A DNA stretch of 28,875 nt, from positions 1 through 28,875 of the forward strand of contig JAFACG010000020.1 of the NCBI GenBank assembly GCA_023425645.1, in the 5' to 3' direction. Below the pieces are notes generated by a model. It had not been told where the DNA came from and did not search any database. It saw nothing but the letters and a program-made list of their open reading frames with translations. This DNA comes from Pseudomonadota bacterium. Lineage in GTDB: Bacteria; Pseudomonadota; Gammaproteobacteria; Burkholderiales; Burkholderiaceae_B. Within the stretch, counting starts at the first letter, position 1, and the number at the start of each line of letters is the position of its first letter. A program made the position numbers and the translations under genes. This document shows positions 22,086 to 28,875 of the stretch, piece by piece.

Positions 22086-25013
22086 ATGTATCTGCTCGTG
22101 ATCCTAGCGCTGCCCTTTGCCGGCAGCTTGCTATCTTCCCTGCTGCCCGCGCATGCGCGCAAACTTCAGGCCTCCCTGGCCGGCGCCGTCGCAGTCTCCT
22201 GTGCCCTCCTCACCCTGTACGCCTATCCCGACGTCGCCCGCGGCGAGGTCATCGAATCCTCGCGCGCCTGGATTCCCGCCCACGGCCTGACTTTCAAGCT
22301 GCGCATGGACGGCTACGCCTGGCTGTTCAGCTTCATCATCACGGCCATGGGCGCGCTCATCGCCCTCTATGCCCACTACTACCTGTCCGCCCAGGACCCC
22401 GTGCGGCGCTTCTTCGCCTTTCTGCAGGCCTTCATGGGCTCGATGCTGGGCGTGGTGCTCTCGGGCAACCTGATCCAGCTGGTGGTCTTCTGGGAGCTGA
22501 CAAGCCTGTCCTCCTTCATGCTGATCGCTTATTGGTATCACCGCATGGACGCCCGGCGCGGCGCGCGCATGTCGCTGGTGATCACCGGCACGGGCGGCTT
22601 CTGCCTGCTGGCCGGCGTGCTGATGCTCGGCCAGGCGGCCGGCGGCTACGATCTGGGCGTGGTTCTCGAATCGGGCGAGCAGATACGCAACCATCCCTGG
22701 TACACCGTCATGCTGGTGCTGATCGCCCTGGGCGCGCTCAGCAAGAGCGCCCAGTTCCCCTTCCATATATGGCTGCCGCATGCCATGGCCGCGCCCACGC
22801 CGGTGTCCGCCTACCTGCACTCGGCCACCATGGTCAAGGCCGGGGTATTCCTGCTGGCGCGCCTGTGGCCGGTGCTGTCGGGCACCACCGAATGGGCCTT
22901 CATCATCGGCGGCGCGGGCCTGTGCTCGCTGACCCTGGGAGCCTACGTGGCCATGTTCCAGCGCGACATGAAAGGCGTGCTGGCCTACTCCACCATCAGC
23001 CACCTGGGGCTGATCACCCTGCTGCTGGGCCTGAACAGCCCGCTGGCGCTGGTGGCCGCGCTGTTCCACATGATGAACCACGCCACCTTCAAGGCCTCGC
23101 TCTTCATGGCCGCCGGCATCGTGGACCATGAAACCGGCACGCGCAACCTGAACCGCCTGTCCGGACTGCGCCACGCCATGCCCCTGACGGCCACGCTGGC
23201 CACGGTGGCGGCCGCCGCCATGGCGGGCGTGCCGCTGCTCAACGGCTTCATCTCCAAGGAGATGTTCTTCGCCGAGACCATCCTGGCCGGCAACGGCAGC
23301 ACCTGGGAATACCTGCTGCCGGGCGTGGCCGTGGTGGCCGGCTCCTTCAGCGTGGCCTATTCGCTGCGCTTCATCGCCCAGGTCTTCTTCGGCCCGGTCG
23401 CCACCGACCTGCCGCGCAAGCCCCACGAACCGCCGCGCCAGATGCTCATTCCCAGCGCCATCCTGGTGCTGACCTGTCTGCTGGTAGGCGTGATTCCCGG
23501 CCTGACCTTCGGTCCCTTCCTGCATACCGCGGCCAACGCCATCCTGGGACTGGAAACCCCTGAATACGACCTGGCCCTGTGGCACGGCGTCAACCTGCCC
23601 CTGATCATGAGCCTGGTCGCCACCCTGGCCGGGGTGATCCTGGTTCTGCTCATCAACCGCTTCTACCGCAACCGCCAGGGCCGCACGCCCCTGCTCACGC
23701 GCGCCGACGGCCGCCGCCTGTTCGAGCTGACCATGGAATACCTGGAAGTCGCGGCCAACTGGGCCGCGGGCAAGCTGTATTCGCCGCGGCTGCAGCGCCA
23801 GATCCTGCTGATCCTGGTCGTGACCCTGTGCGTGGCCGCGCTGCCGCTGACCCGCGGCGACTGGATCAAGACCGTGCGCTTCACGCCCCTGGATCCCCTC
23901 TTCGCCCTGATGTGGGCCGTGGGCGTTCTGTGCGCGATCGGCGCGGCGCGCCAGGCCAAGTTCCATCGCCCGGCCTCGCTGCTGCTGGCCGGCGGCGCCG
24001 GCCTGGTCACCAGTCTCACCTACGCCTGGCTGTCGGCGCCCGACCTGGCCCTGACGCAGCTGGCCGTGGAAGTGGTGACCATGGTGCTGATCCTGTTGGG
24101 CCTGCGCTGGCTGCCGCAGCGCGTCAGCGACATGCCCGGCAGCGCCGGGCACAGCGGTCGCGCGCTGTTGCGCCGCGGCCGCGACCTGACCATCGCCGTC
24201 CTGGCCGGCGGCGGCGCCGCGGCGCTGGCCTTCGCCGTCATGACCCGCCCGCACCCCAGCGGCATCTCGCCCTTCTTCGTGGAAAAATCCCTGCCGCTGG
24301 GCGGCGGTGCCAACGTGGTGAACGTCATCCTGGTGGACTTCCGCGGCTTCGACACCTACGGCGAGATCACCGTGCTGGGCATCGTGGCCATCACCGTGTT
24401 CGCGCTGCTGCGCCGCTTCCGGCCGCCGGTCGAAGCCATCGCCATGCCGCTGGTGCGCCGCCAGAACGTGCGCGACACGCACGAAGCGGTCTTCGTCGAA
24501 CCCGATCCGGAAGCCCTGCTGCCCGACGGCATCATGCGCATCCCCGCCGTGCTGCTGCGCCTGCTGCTGCCGGTCGCCACGCTGATCTCCCTGTATTTCC
24601 TGCTGCGCGGCCACAACCTGCCGGGCGGCGGCTTCGTGGCCGGCCTGATCATGGCCACGGCCATCATCCTGCAGTACATGGTCAGCGGCGTGGTCTGGAT
24701 GGAGTCGCGTCCGCTCATCCAGCCCCAGACCTGGATCGCCGTCGGCCTGCTGACGGCGGGCTTTGCCGCCATGCTGGTCTGGTGGTTCAACAAGCCCTTC
24801 CTGTCCGCCCAGAGCTGGGACCTGCACCTGCCGCTGGTCGGCGAGGTCCACACCTCCAGCGCCCTGATCTTCGACATCGGCGTCTTCATGCTGGTCATCG
24901 GCTCCACCATCCTGATGCTGGTCGCCCTGGCCCACCAGTCGCTGCGCTTCTACCGCAAGCTGCCGGCGGCGCGCCCCGCCTCGGCCTCTTCTTCCGCGAC
25001 GGAGCAAAACTAA
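22086..25013 (+). CDS. mrpA: Mrp-type Na+(K+)/H+ antiporter subunit A, fused to subunit B (MrpA-MrpB/PhaAB)
   Basis: A 975-residue inner-membrane protein, the largest Mrp subunit. The first ~500 residues are a NuoL-like proton-channel domain with the key glutamate E137 (VVFWELTSLSSF) and lysine K220 (LSKSAQFPFHIWLPHAM). The region about 590-790 is the MrpA-specific C-terminal part including a DUF4040-like segment (SLTYAWLSAPDLALTQLAVEVVT). The last ~140 residues (from IMRIPAVLLRLLLPVATL, with LRGHNLPGGGFVAGL) correspond to MrpB, so A and B are fused, as in Rhizobium PhaAB and other group 2 operons. GGAG at 22078-22081 serves as ribosome-binding site. The stop overlaps mrpC by one base. Likely role: cation and pH homeostasis. 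Confidence 0.93.
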   Translation: MYLLVILALPFAGSLLSSLLPAHARKLQASLAGAVAVSCALLTLYAYPDVARGEVIESSRAWIPAHGLTFKLRMDGYAWLFSFIITAMGALIALYAHYYLSAQDPVRRFFAFLQAFMGSMLGVVLSGNLIQLVVFWELTSLSSFMLIAYWYHRMDARRGARMSLVITGTGGFCLLAGVLMLGQAAGGYDLGVVLESGEQIRNHPWYTVMLVLIALGALSKSAQFPFHIWLPHAMAAPTPVSAYLHSATMVKAGVFLLARLWPVLSGTTEWAFIIGGAGLCSLTLGAYVAMFQRDMKGVLAYSTISHLGLITLLLGLNSPLALVAALFHMMNHATFKASLFMAAGIVDHETGTRNLNRLSGLRHAMPLTATLATVAAAAMAGVPLLNGFISKEMFFAETILAGNGSTWEYLLPGVAVVAGSFSVAYSLRFIAQVFFGPVATDLPRKPHEPPRQMLIPSAILVLTCLLVGVIPGLTFGPFLHTAANAILGLETPEYDLALWHGVNLPLIMSLVATLAGVILVLLINRFYRNRQGRTPLLTRADGRRLFELTMEYLEVAANWAAGKLYSPRLQRQILLILVVTLCVAALPLTRGDWIKTVRFTPLDPLFALMWAVGVLCAIGAARQAKFHRPASLLLAGGAGLVTSLTYAWLSAPDLALTQLAVEVVTMVLILLGLRWLPQRVSDMPGSAGHSGRALLRRGRDLTIAVLAGGGAAALAFAVMTRPHPSGISPFFVEKSLPLGGGANVVNVILVDFRGFDTYGEITVLGIVAITVFALLRRFRPPVEAIAMPLVRRQNVRDTHEAVFVEPDPEALLPDGIMRIPAVLLRLLLPVATLISLYFLLRGHNLPGGGFVAGLIMATAIILQYMVSGVVWMESRPLIQPQTWIAVGLLTAGFAAMLVWWFNKPFLSAQSWDLHLPLVGEVHTSSALIFDIGVFMLVIGSTILMLVALAHQSLRFYRKLPAARPASASSSATEQN

Positions 25014-25354
25014 TGGAAATCGTCCTCTCTATCGCCATCGGCGTGCTCGCGGGCTCGGGCGTCTGGCTGCTGCTGCGCCCGCGCACCTTCCAGGTCATCA
25101 TGGGCCTGGCCCTGGTGTCCTATGCCGTCAACCTGTTCATCTTCAGCATGGGCCGGCTCAAGATCAGCGCCGCTCCGGTCATCAATGCCGGCGAGGCCGT
25201 CGCCGACTATGCCGACCCGCTTCCCCAGGCCCTGGTGCTGACCGCCATCGTGATCGGCTTTGCCACCACGGCCCTGTTTCTCGTCGTCCTGCTGGCCAGC
25301 CGCGGCCTGACGGGCACGGACCACGTCGACGGTCGCGAGGAAGACGATCTGTGA
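25013..25354 (+). CDS. mrpC: Mrp antiporter subunit C (NuoK-like)
   Basis: A 113-residue membrane protein with three helices, similar to NuoK. The conserved block is LLLRPRTFQVIMGLALVSYAVNLFIFSMG, followed by DPLPQALVLTAIVIGFATTALFLVVLL, the hallmark of MrpC/MnhC/PhaC. The ATG overlaps the mrpA stop (TAATG at 25011-25015). The stop overlaps the next gene's GTG start by four bases. It is a core membrane subunit of the antiporter complex. Confidence 0.92.
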   Translation: MEIVLSIAIGVLAGSGVWLLLRPRTFQVIMGLALVSYAVNLFIFSMGRLKISAAPVINAGEAVADYADPLPQALVLTAIVIGFATTALFLVVLLASRGLTGTDHVDGREEDDL

Positions 25355-26985
25355 ACCTGCTGAACCAACACCTGCCGATTCTCCCCGTCGCCATTCCCAT
25401 GATGGCGGCGGCGCTGATGATCATGCTGCGCGACAAGCGCCGCCACTACAAGCTGCTGATCGCCTTCGCCTCCCTGCTGGCCCAGTTGTTCTGCGCCGTC
25501 TACCTGCTCCTGCTGGCCGATGGCACGCTGGCGCCCATCTGGCCGCAGGCTGTGGGCGTCTATCTGCTGGGCGACTGGCCCGCGCCCTTTGGCATCGTCC
25601 TGGTGGTGGACCGGCTCTCGGCCCTGATGCTGGTGCTGACCAATGTGCTGGCCTTCTGCTGCTGGTTCTATTCCCTTGCGCGCTGGGACCGCGTCGGCGT
25701 GCACTTCCACCCGCTGTTCCAGCTCCTGCTCATGGGCCTGAACGGCGCCTTCCTGACCGGCGACCTGTTCAACCTGTTCGTCTTCTTCGAAGTGCTGCTG
25801 GCGGCCTCCTACGGCCTGATGCTACACGGCTCGGGACCCGCGCGCGTCAGCGCCGGCCTGCATTACATCGCCGTCAATCTGGTGTCCTCCTTCCTGCTGC
25901 TGATCGCCATCGCCATGATCTACGGCGTGACGGGCACGCTGAACATGGCCGACCTGGCCCTGCGCGCCGGCTCGCTGCCCAACTCGGACCGCCTGCTGTT
26001 CGAATCGGCCATCGCCGTGCTGGGCATCGCCTTCCTGATCAAGGCCGCCGCCTGGCCCCTGAACTTCTGGCTGCCCGGCGCCTACGGCAATGCCAGCGCG
26101 CCTGTGGCCGCCATGTTCGCCATCATGACCAAGGTCGGCATCTACGCCCTGCTGCGCATCGGCTCGCTGCTGCTGCCCACGGGCGCGCCGGCCGCCTTCG
26201 GCGGCGCCTGGATGTTCCCGGCCGGCATCGCCACACTGGCCGTGGGCGCGGTGGGCATGCTGGCGGCCCAGCAGCCCGAACGCCTGGCCAGCTACAGCAT
26301 CATCGTATCCTCGGGGACGCTGCTGGCGGCGCTGGGCATGCCCGGCGTCATCCTGACCGGGCCGGCGCTGTACTACATGCTCAGCAGCGTGATGGCGCTG
26401 GGCGCCTTCTTCCTGCTGCTGGAACTGGTCAGCCGCACCAAACCCTTCGGGGCCGACCTGCTGGCGGTCAGCCAGGAGGTGTTCGACGTGGACGATCCGG
26501 AATCCGAGGACCACAGCGATGACGTGGTGGGCCTGGCCATCCCCGGCGTCATGGTCTTTCTGGGCATGTCCTTCATCGCCTGCGCCCTGCTCATCGTGGG
26601 CCTGCCGCCGCTCTCGGGCTTCGTGGCCAAGCTGTCCCTGCTGACGGCCGCTCTCAAGGCCTCGGGCCAGTCGCCCGAGCCGCTCAACGCCTGGATCCTG
26701 ACCGGCGCCGTGCTGCTGTCTGGCGTGGCCGGCCTGATCGCCATGGTGCGCACCGGCATACGCCTGTTCTGGAGCAACAGCGACATGGCCATCCCGCGCC
26801 TGAAACTGATCGAAGCCGCCCCCATCGGCGCCATCATCCTGGCCTGCGCCGTGCTGAGCTGGCACGCGGGCCTCATCACCACCTATCTGGAGCAGACGGC
26901 CCGACAGCTGGACGAGCCGCGCACCTACATCGGCTCTGTGCTGCGCCAGAACCCCTTGCGTCCTGTTGAAGCGGGAGGCCTGTGA
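25351..26985 (+). CDS. mrpD: Mrp antiporter subunit D (NuoM/N-like)
   Basis: A 544-residue polytopic membrane protein of the proton-conducting NADH dehydrogenase/Mrp family, with about 14 helices. Conserved charged residues are present in the membrane: E147 in FNLFVFFEVLLAASYGL and K231 in LIKAAAWPLNFWLPGAY. The start is GTG at 25351, overlapping the mrpC stop as GTGA; there is no other start in the correct place. A polar acidic insertion (DVDDPESEDHSDD, about residues 378-390) lies between helices. It acts with MrpA in ion exchange. Confidence 0.92.
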   Translation: MNLLNQHLPILPVAIPMMAAALMIMLRDKRRHYKLLIAFASLLAQLFCAVYLLLLADGTLAPIWPQAVGVYLLGDWPAPFGIVLVVDRLSALMLVLTNVLAFCCWFYSLARWDRVGVHFHPLFQLLLMGLNGAFLTGDLFNLFVFFEVLLAASYGLMLHGSGPARVSAGLHYIAVNLVSSFLLLIAIAMIYGVTGTLNMADLALRAGSLPNSDRLLFESAIAVLGIAFLIKAAAWPLNFWLPGAYGNASAPVAAMFAIMTKVGIYALLRIGSLLLPTGAPAAFGGAWMFPAGIATLAVGAVGMLAAQQPERLASYSIIVSSGTLLAALGMPGVILTGPALYYMLSSVMALGAFFLLLELVSRTKPFGADLLAVSQEVFDVDDPESEDHSDDVVGLAIPGVMVFLGMSFIACALLIVGLPPLSGFVAKLSLLTAALKASGQSPEPLNAWILTGAVLLSGVAGLIAMVRTGIRLFWSNSDMAIPRLKLIEAAPIGAIILACAVLSWHAGLITTYLEQTARQLDEPRTYIGSVLRQNPLRPVEAGGL

Positions 26986-27470
26986 TGAAGCGCTCCATCA
27001 AGCACCTGTTCCTGCCCCTGCTGCTGCTGGCCATCTGGCTGCTGCTGAACGACTCGCTGTCCGCCGGCTACGTGGTGCTGGGCATTCTTCTGGCCATCTG
27101 GCTGAGCCTGGCGGCCATTCCGTTCCGCCCTGTCAAGGCCAGCATGCGCCGTCCCCTGGTGGCGCTCAAGCTGATCGGCCAGGTCGCCTGGGACATCGTC
27201 CTGTCCAATATCGCCGTGGGCCGCATCGTCCTGAAGGGCCCCCAGGCGCCCCGGCCGGGCTTCTTGCGCATCCCCCTGCGCATGACCGACCCGCACGGCT
27301 TGGCCGCCCTGGCCTGCATCATCACCTACACTCCCGGCACGGTATGGTCGGGCTTTGACGAGGACAGCAACACCCTGACCCTGCACATCCTGGACCTGCA
27401 GGACGAGCAGGTCTGGCTCGACACCATTCAGAAGCGCTACGAAGCACCGCTGCTGGAGATTTTCCAATGA
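26985..27470 (+). CDS. mrpE: Mrp antiporter subunit E
   Basis: A 161-residue protein with N-terminal hydrophobic helices (residues about 5-48) and a cytosolic C-terminal domain. The segments WDIVLSNIAVGRIVL, IITYTPGTVW and LTLHILDL are typical of MrpE/MnhE/PhaE. ATG 26985 overlaps the mrpD stop (TGATG) and has GGGAGG at 26973-26978; a GTG one codon earlier is possible. MrpE stabilises the complex in homologues. Confidence 0.9.
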   Translation: MKRSIKHLFLPLLLLAIWLLLNDSLSAGYVVLGILLAIWLSLAAIPFRPVKASMRRPLVALKLIGQVAWDIVLSNIAVGRIVLKGPQAPRPGFLRIPLRMTDPHGLAALACIITYTPGTVWSGFDEDSNTLTLHILDLQDEQVWLDTIQKRYEAPLLEIFQ

Positions 27471-27748
27471 TCGATATCGTCTACTGGGCCTGCCAGTTCG
27501 CCCTGGGCTGTTTCGTGCTGGGCATGTGCTGCGCCGTCGTGCGCCTGCTCAAGGGCCCCTCGGCCGCCGACCGGGTGCTGGCGCTGGACACCATGTACAT
27601 CAACGGCATGCTCGCTCTGCTGGCCTTGGGCATCCGCTTCGATTCGAACCTGTATTTCGACATCGCCCTGCTGATCGCCCTGTTCGGCTTCGTGGGCTCG
27701 GCGGCCATGGCCAAGTTCCTGCTGCGCGCGGAGGTCATCGAACCATGA
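27467..27748 (+). CDS. mrpF: Mrp antiporter subunit F
   Basis: A 93-residue membrane protein with three helices and the family signature RLLKGPSAADRVLALDTM between helices 1 and 2, then DIALLIALFGFVGSAAMAKFLL. Its ATG overlaps the mrpE stop and its own stop overlaps mrpG, both as ATGA, indicating translational coupling. Confidence 0.92.
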   Translation: MIDIVYWACQFALGCFVLGMCCAVVRLLKGPSAADRVLALDTMYINGMLALLALGIRFDSNLYFDIALLIALFGFVGSAAMAKFLLRAEVIEP

Positions 27749-28161
27749 ACACCACTGCTCTACTGCCCTGGTGGCTGGCCGTCCCGGTCGCCCTGCTGCT
27801 GGTGCTCAGCGGCCTCGTCTCCCTGATCGGCTCGGCGGGCCTGCTGCGCCTGAAACATTTCTATTCACGCATCCATGCGCCCACCCTGGGCAACACACTG
27901 GGCGTGTTCTTCATGATCCTGGCGGTGGCCGTCAGCTCCAGCTACCTGCTGAGCCGCCCCATCCTGCATCCCATCATCATCACCTTGCTGCTGGTCATCA
28001 CCTCGCCGGTGACGGCCATCCTGTTGATGCGCGCGGCCATCAAGCGCGAGCTGCGCCAGCGCCTGGCCGACTATGCGCCGGACGAGCCCGGCTACATGAG
28101 CGTGCCCAACAAGGCGCCGTCCCCGCCTGTCGACGATGCAGGCTCCGCGCCGCGTCCTTAG
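27745..28161 (+). CDS. mrpG: Mrp antiporter subunit G
   Basis: A 138-residue membrane protein with three helices. The family motif GLLRLKHFYSRIHAPTLGNTLGV lies between helices 1 and 2, followed by HPIIITLLLVITSPVTAILLMRAAIKRE. A polar, proline-rich C-terminal tail of about 35 residues extends beyond the core. It is the last gene of the mrp operon; its stop is followed by 233 bases without a gene and no obvious T-tailed terminator. Confidence 0.92.
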   Translation: MNTTALLPWWLAVPVALLLVLSGLVSLIGSAGLLRLKHFYSRIHAPTLGNTLGVFFMILAVAVSSSYLLSRPILHPIIITLLLVITSPVTAILLMRAAIKRELRQRLADYAPDEPGYMSVPNKAPSPPVDDAGSAPRP

Positions 28162-28247
28162 GACTGCGCAAGAACCTCGAACCGGTTCCCGCATCCGACC
28201 TCAGGCATTGGACAACTTCCCTTGCACCCTGTTACAGGAAGGGCGCT

Positions 28248-28253
28248 TATACT
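28248..28253 (+). promoter_or_regulatory. -10-like hexamer upstream of the small secreted protein
   Basis: TATACT preceded by GCT. The nearest -35-like hexamer, TTGCAC at 28222-28227, is 20 bases away, longer than ideal. A start near 28260 would give a leader of about 135 bases. Confidence 0.4.
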
Positions 28254-28266
28254 AGGTCGTGAGCCT

Positions 28267-28362
28267 GCCCGCAAACCCTCGCGGGCGGAAATCTTCCGGA
28301 TCAGGGGCGCACCACGCCCCGCACGGCCAAAGGCGGTTCCGCCGCCAGAGACCCTTGCCGTG
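28267..28362 (+). promoter_or_regulatory. Hairpin-rich leader of the small secreted protein gene
   Basis: Three consecutive stems fit in this stretch: GCCCGC/GCGGGC (28267-28286), GGGGCG/CGCCCC (28304-28320), and CACGGC/GCCGTG (28322-28362) with an inner GGCG/CGCC hairpin at 28332-28343. The ribosome-binding site AAGGAG at 28381-28386 lies outside them. No known riboswitch was recognised; GC-rich DNA can form such stems by chance. Confidence 0.35.
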
Positions 28363-28394
28363 TGATTCCCTAACCTTGAAAAGGAGTTAGATTG

Positions 28395-28781
28395 ATGAAT
28401 CCACGAAAACTGCCATCCGCACCCAGACTGCTCGGCGCCTGCCTGCTCGGCCTGGGCATGATGTCTTCCGCCGCCTGGGCGCAAAGCGCCGCCGCCGAGT
28501 ACAAGCAAAGCATCCAGCGCTGCGAACAGTTCACCGGCGAGCAACGCACCACCTGCCGCCGCGAGGCCGGAGCCGCCCTGCAGGCAGAGCGCCAGAACAA
28601 GCTGACCAATCCCGGCGCGAACATGGAAGCCAACCGCGACGCCCGCTGCCAGCGCCTGCCGGCCAGCCAGCAGCAGGACTGCCTCAAGACCATGTCCGGC
28701 CAGGACACCACCATCCGCGGCAGCGTGGAAGGCGGCGGCATCCTGCGCGAGACCACCACCGTGGTGCCGGCGCCTCAATAA
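28395..28781 (+). CDS. Small secreted protein with two R-C-x10-C units
   Basis: A 128-residue protein with a signal peptide, likely cleaved after AWA at residue 29; C16 in LGAC is only a poor lipobox. The mature part has exactly four cysteines in two units of identical spacing: R-C43-x10-C54 and R-C85-x10-C96, suggesting two disulfide-linked helical hairpins in the periplasm. The C terminus, GSVEGGGILRETTTVVP, matches a tail I recall from uncharacterised Burkholderiales proteins. ATG 28395 follows AAGGAG at 28381-28386 by eight bases; a TTG one codon earlier is unlikely. A strong terminator follows, so it is probably a single-gene unit. Function unknown. Confidence 0.82.
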   Translation: MNPRKLPSAPRLLGACLLGLGMMSSAAWAQSAAAEYKQSIQRCEQFTGEQRTTCRREAGAALQAERQNKLTNPGANMEANRDARCQRLPASQQQDCLKTMSGQDTTIRGSVEGGGILRETTTVVPAPQ

Positions 28782-28799
28782 AAAGCCGCAGCGCCCGAC

Positions 28800-28833
28800 A
28801 AACACAGCGCCTCGTGCAGAGGCGCTGTGTTTT
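28800..28833 (+). terminator. Strong intrinsic terminator after the small secreted protein gene
   Basis: A 14-bp perfect stem, AAACACAGCGCCTC (28800-28813) and GAGGCGCTGTGTTT (28819-28832), with a five-base loop and T's at its 3' end. It starts 19 bases after the stop codon. The A-rich 5' side makes it potentially bidirectional. Confidence 0.88.
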
Positions 28834-28845
28834 GCCTTCCGGCGC

Positions 28846-28875
28846 GGGGGGGGGGGGGGGGGCGGGGGGGGGGGG
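28846..28875. other. Poly-G tract at the window end, probable sequencing artefact
   Basis: Seventeen G's, one C and twelve G's run to the last base. Such a run is typical of two-colour Illumina dark cycles carried into an assembly at a contig end, rather than genuine sequence. Confidence 0.7.

Noticed and set aside
22131..25007. A 958-codon open frame on the minus strand opposite mrpA
   Set aside because: Its His/Gln/Gly/Arg-rich product has no recognisable domain and it lies exactly opposite a well-conserved gene; long antisense frames are expected in GC-rich DNA.
28179..28188. Palindrome GAACCGGTTC after mrpG
   Set aside because: It has no loop for a hairpin, no T-run and no second copy, so it is not separable from chance.
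1..28875. Mobile elements, CRISPR arrays, tRNA or rRNA genes
   Set aside because: No transposase, integrase, spaced repeat array or RNA gene pattern was found on reading both strands.

Overview
The window is a 28.9 kb, GC-rich chromosomal stretch with ordinary housekeeping and metabolic genes packed tightly on both strands. Gene content and protein style (a long PyrB with an N-terminal helix-turn-helix, PbpC next to a giant alpha-2-macroglobulin, an anaerobic HemN under an FNR-like site, and a six-gene Mrp antiporter operon with fused A and B subunits) point to a betaproteobacterium of the order Burkholderiales, most likely Alcaligenaceae (Bordetella/Achromobacter/Kerstersia-like). No tRNA, rRNA, CRISPR array, insertion sequence, phage gene or integration site was seen. 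The last 30 bases are almost pure G and look like a contig-end sequencing artefact.

Layout. Positions 1-404 hold the 3' end of rdgC. Positions 421-7548 form a catabolic island: an AraC-family regulator (minus) diverges from an AlkK-like acyl-CoA ligase, a crotonase, a DUF485/ActP-type symporter pair and, after an intrinsic terminator, a CoA-acylating methylmalonate-semialdehyde dehydrogenase. Together these can import a carboxylate, activate it to a CoA thioester, hydrate a double bond and oxidise a semialdehyde to acyl-CoA; the substrate is unknown. Positions 7607-18278 are all minus strand: alpha-2-macroglobulin, pbpC, a lipoprotein with a SecD-head-like domain, a small membrane protein, and pyrB with a striking nested dyad in its upstream region.

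Positions 18638-19186 encode a small plus-strand protein of uncertain family, facing a minus-strand nitronate monooxygenase-like flavoprotein (19206-20354). Upstream of that lies hemN (20467-21888), with an FNR-like box placed exactly as in a class II FNR promoter. Divergent from hemN is mrpABCDEFG (22086-28161), six genes joined by 1- to 4-base overlaps, encoding a Na+(K+)/H+ antiporter. The window closes with a small secreted four-cysteine protein behind a hairpin-rich leader, a strong terminator, and the poly-G end.

No clearly new multi-gene system was found. The points most worth a second look are the pyrB operator-like dyad together with the DNA-binding-like extension of its product, the undefined carboxylate pathway, the 13-bp inverted repeat between the alpha-2-macroglobulin gene and its divergent neighbour, the exact 36-bp in-frame duplication inside the alpha-2-macroglobulin gene, and the structured leader at 28267-28362.
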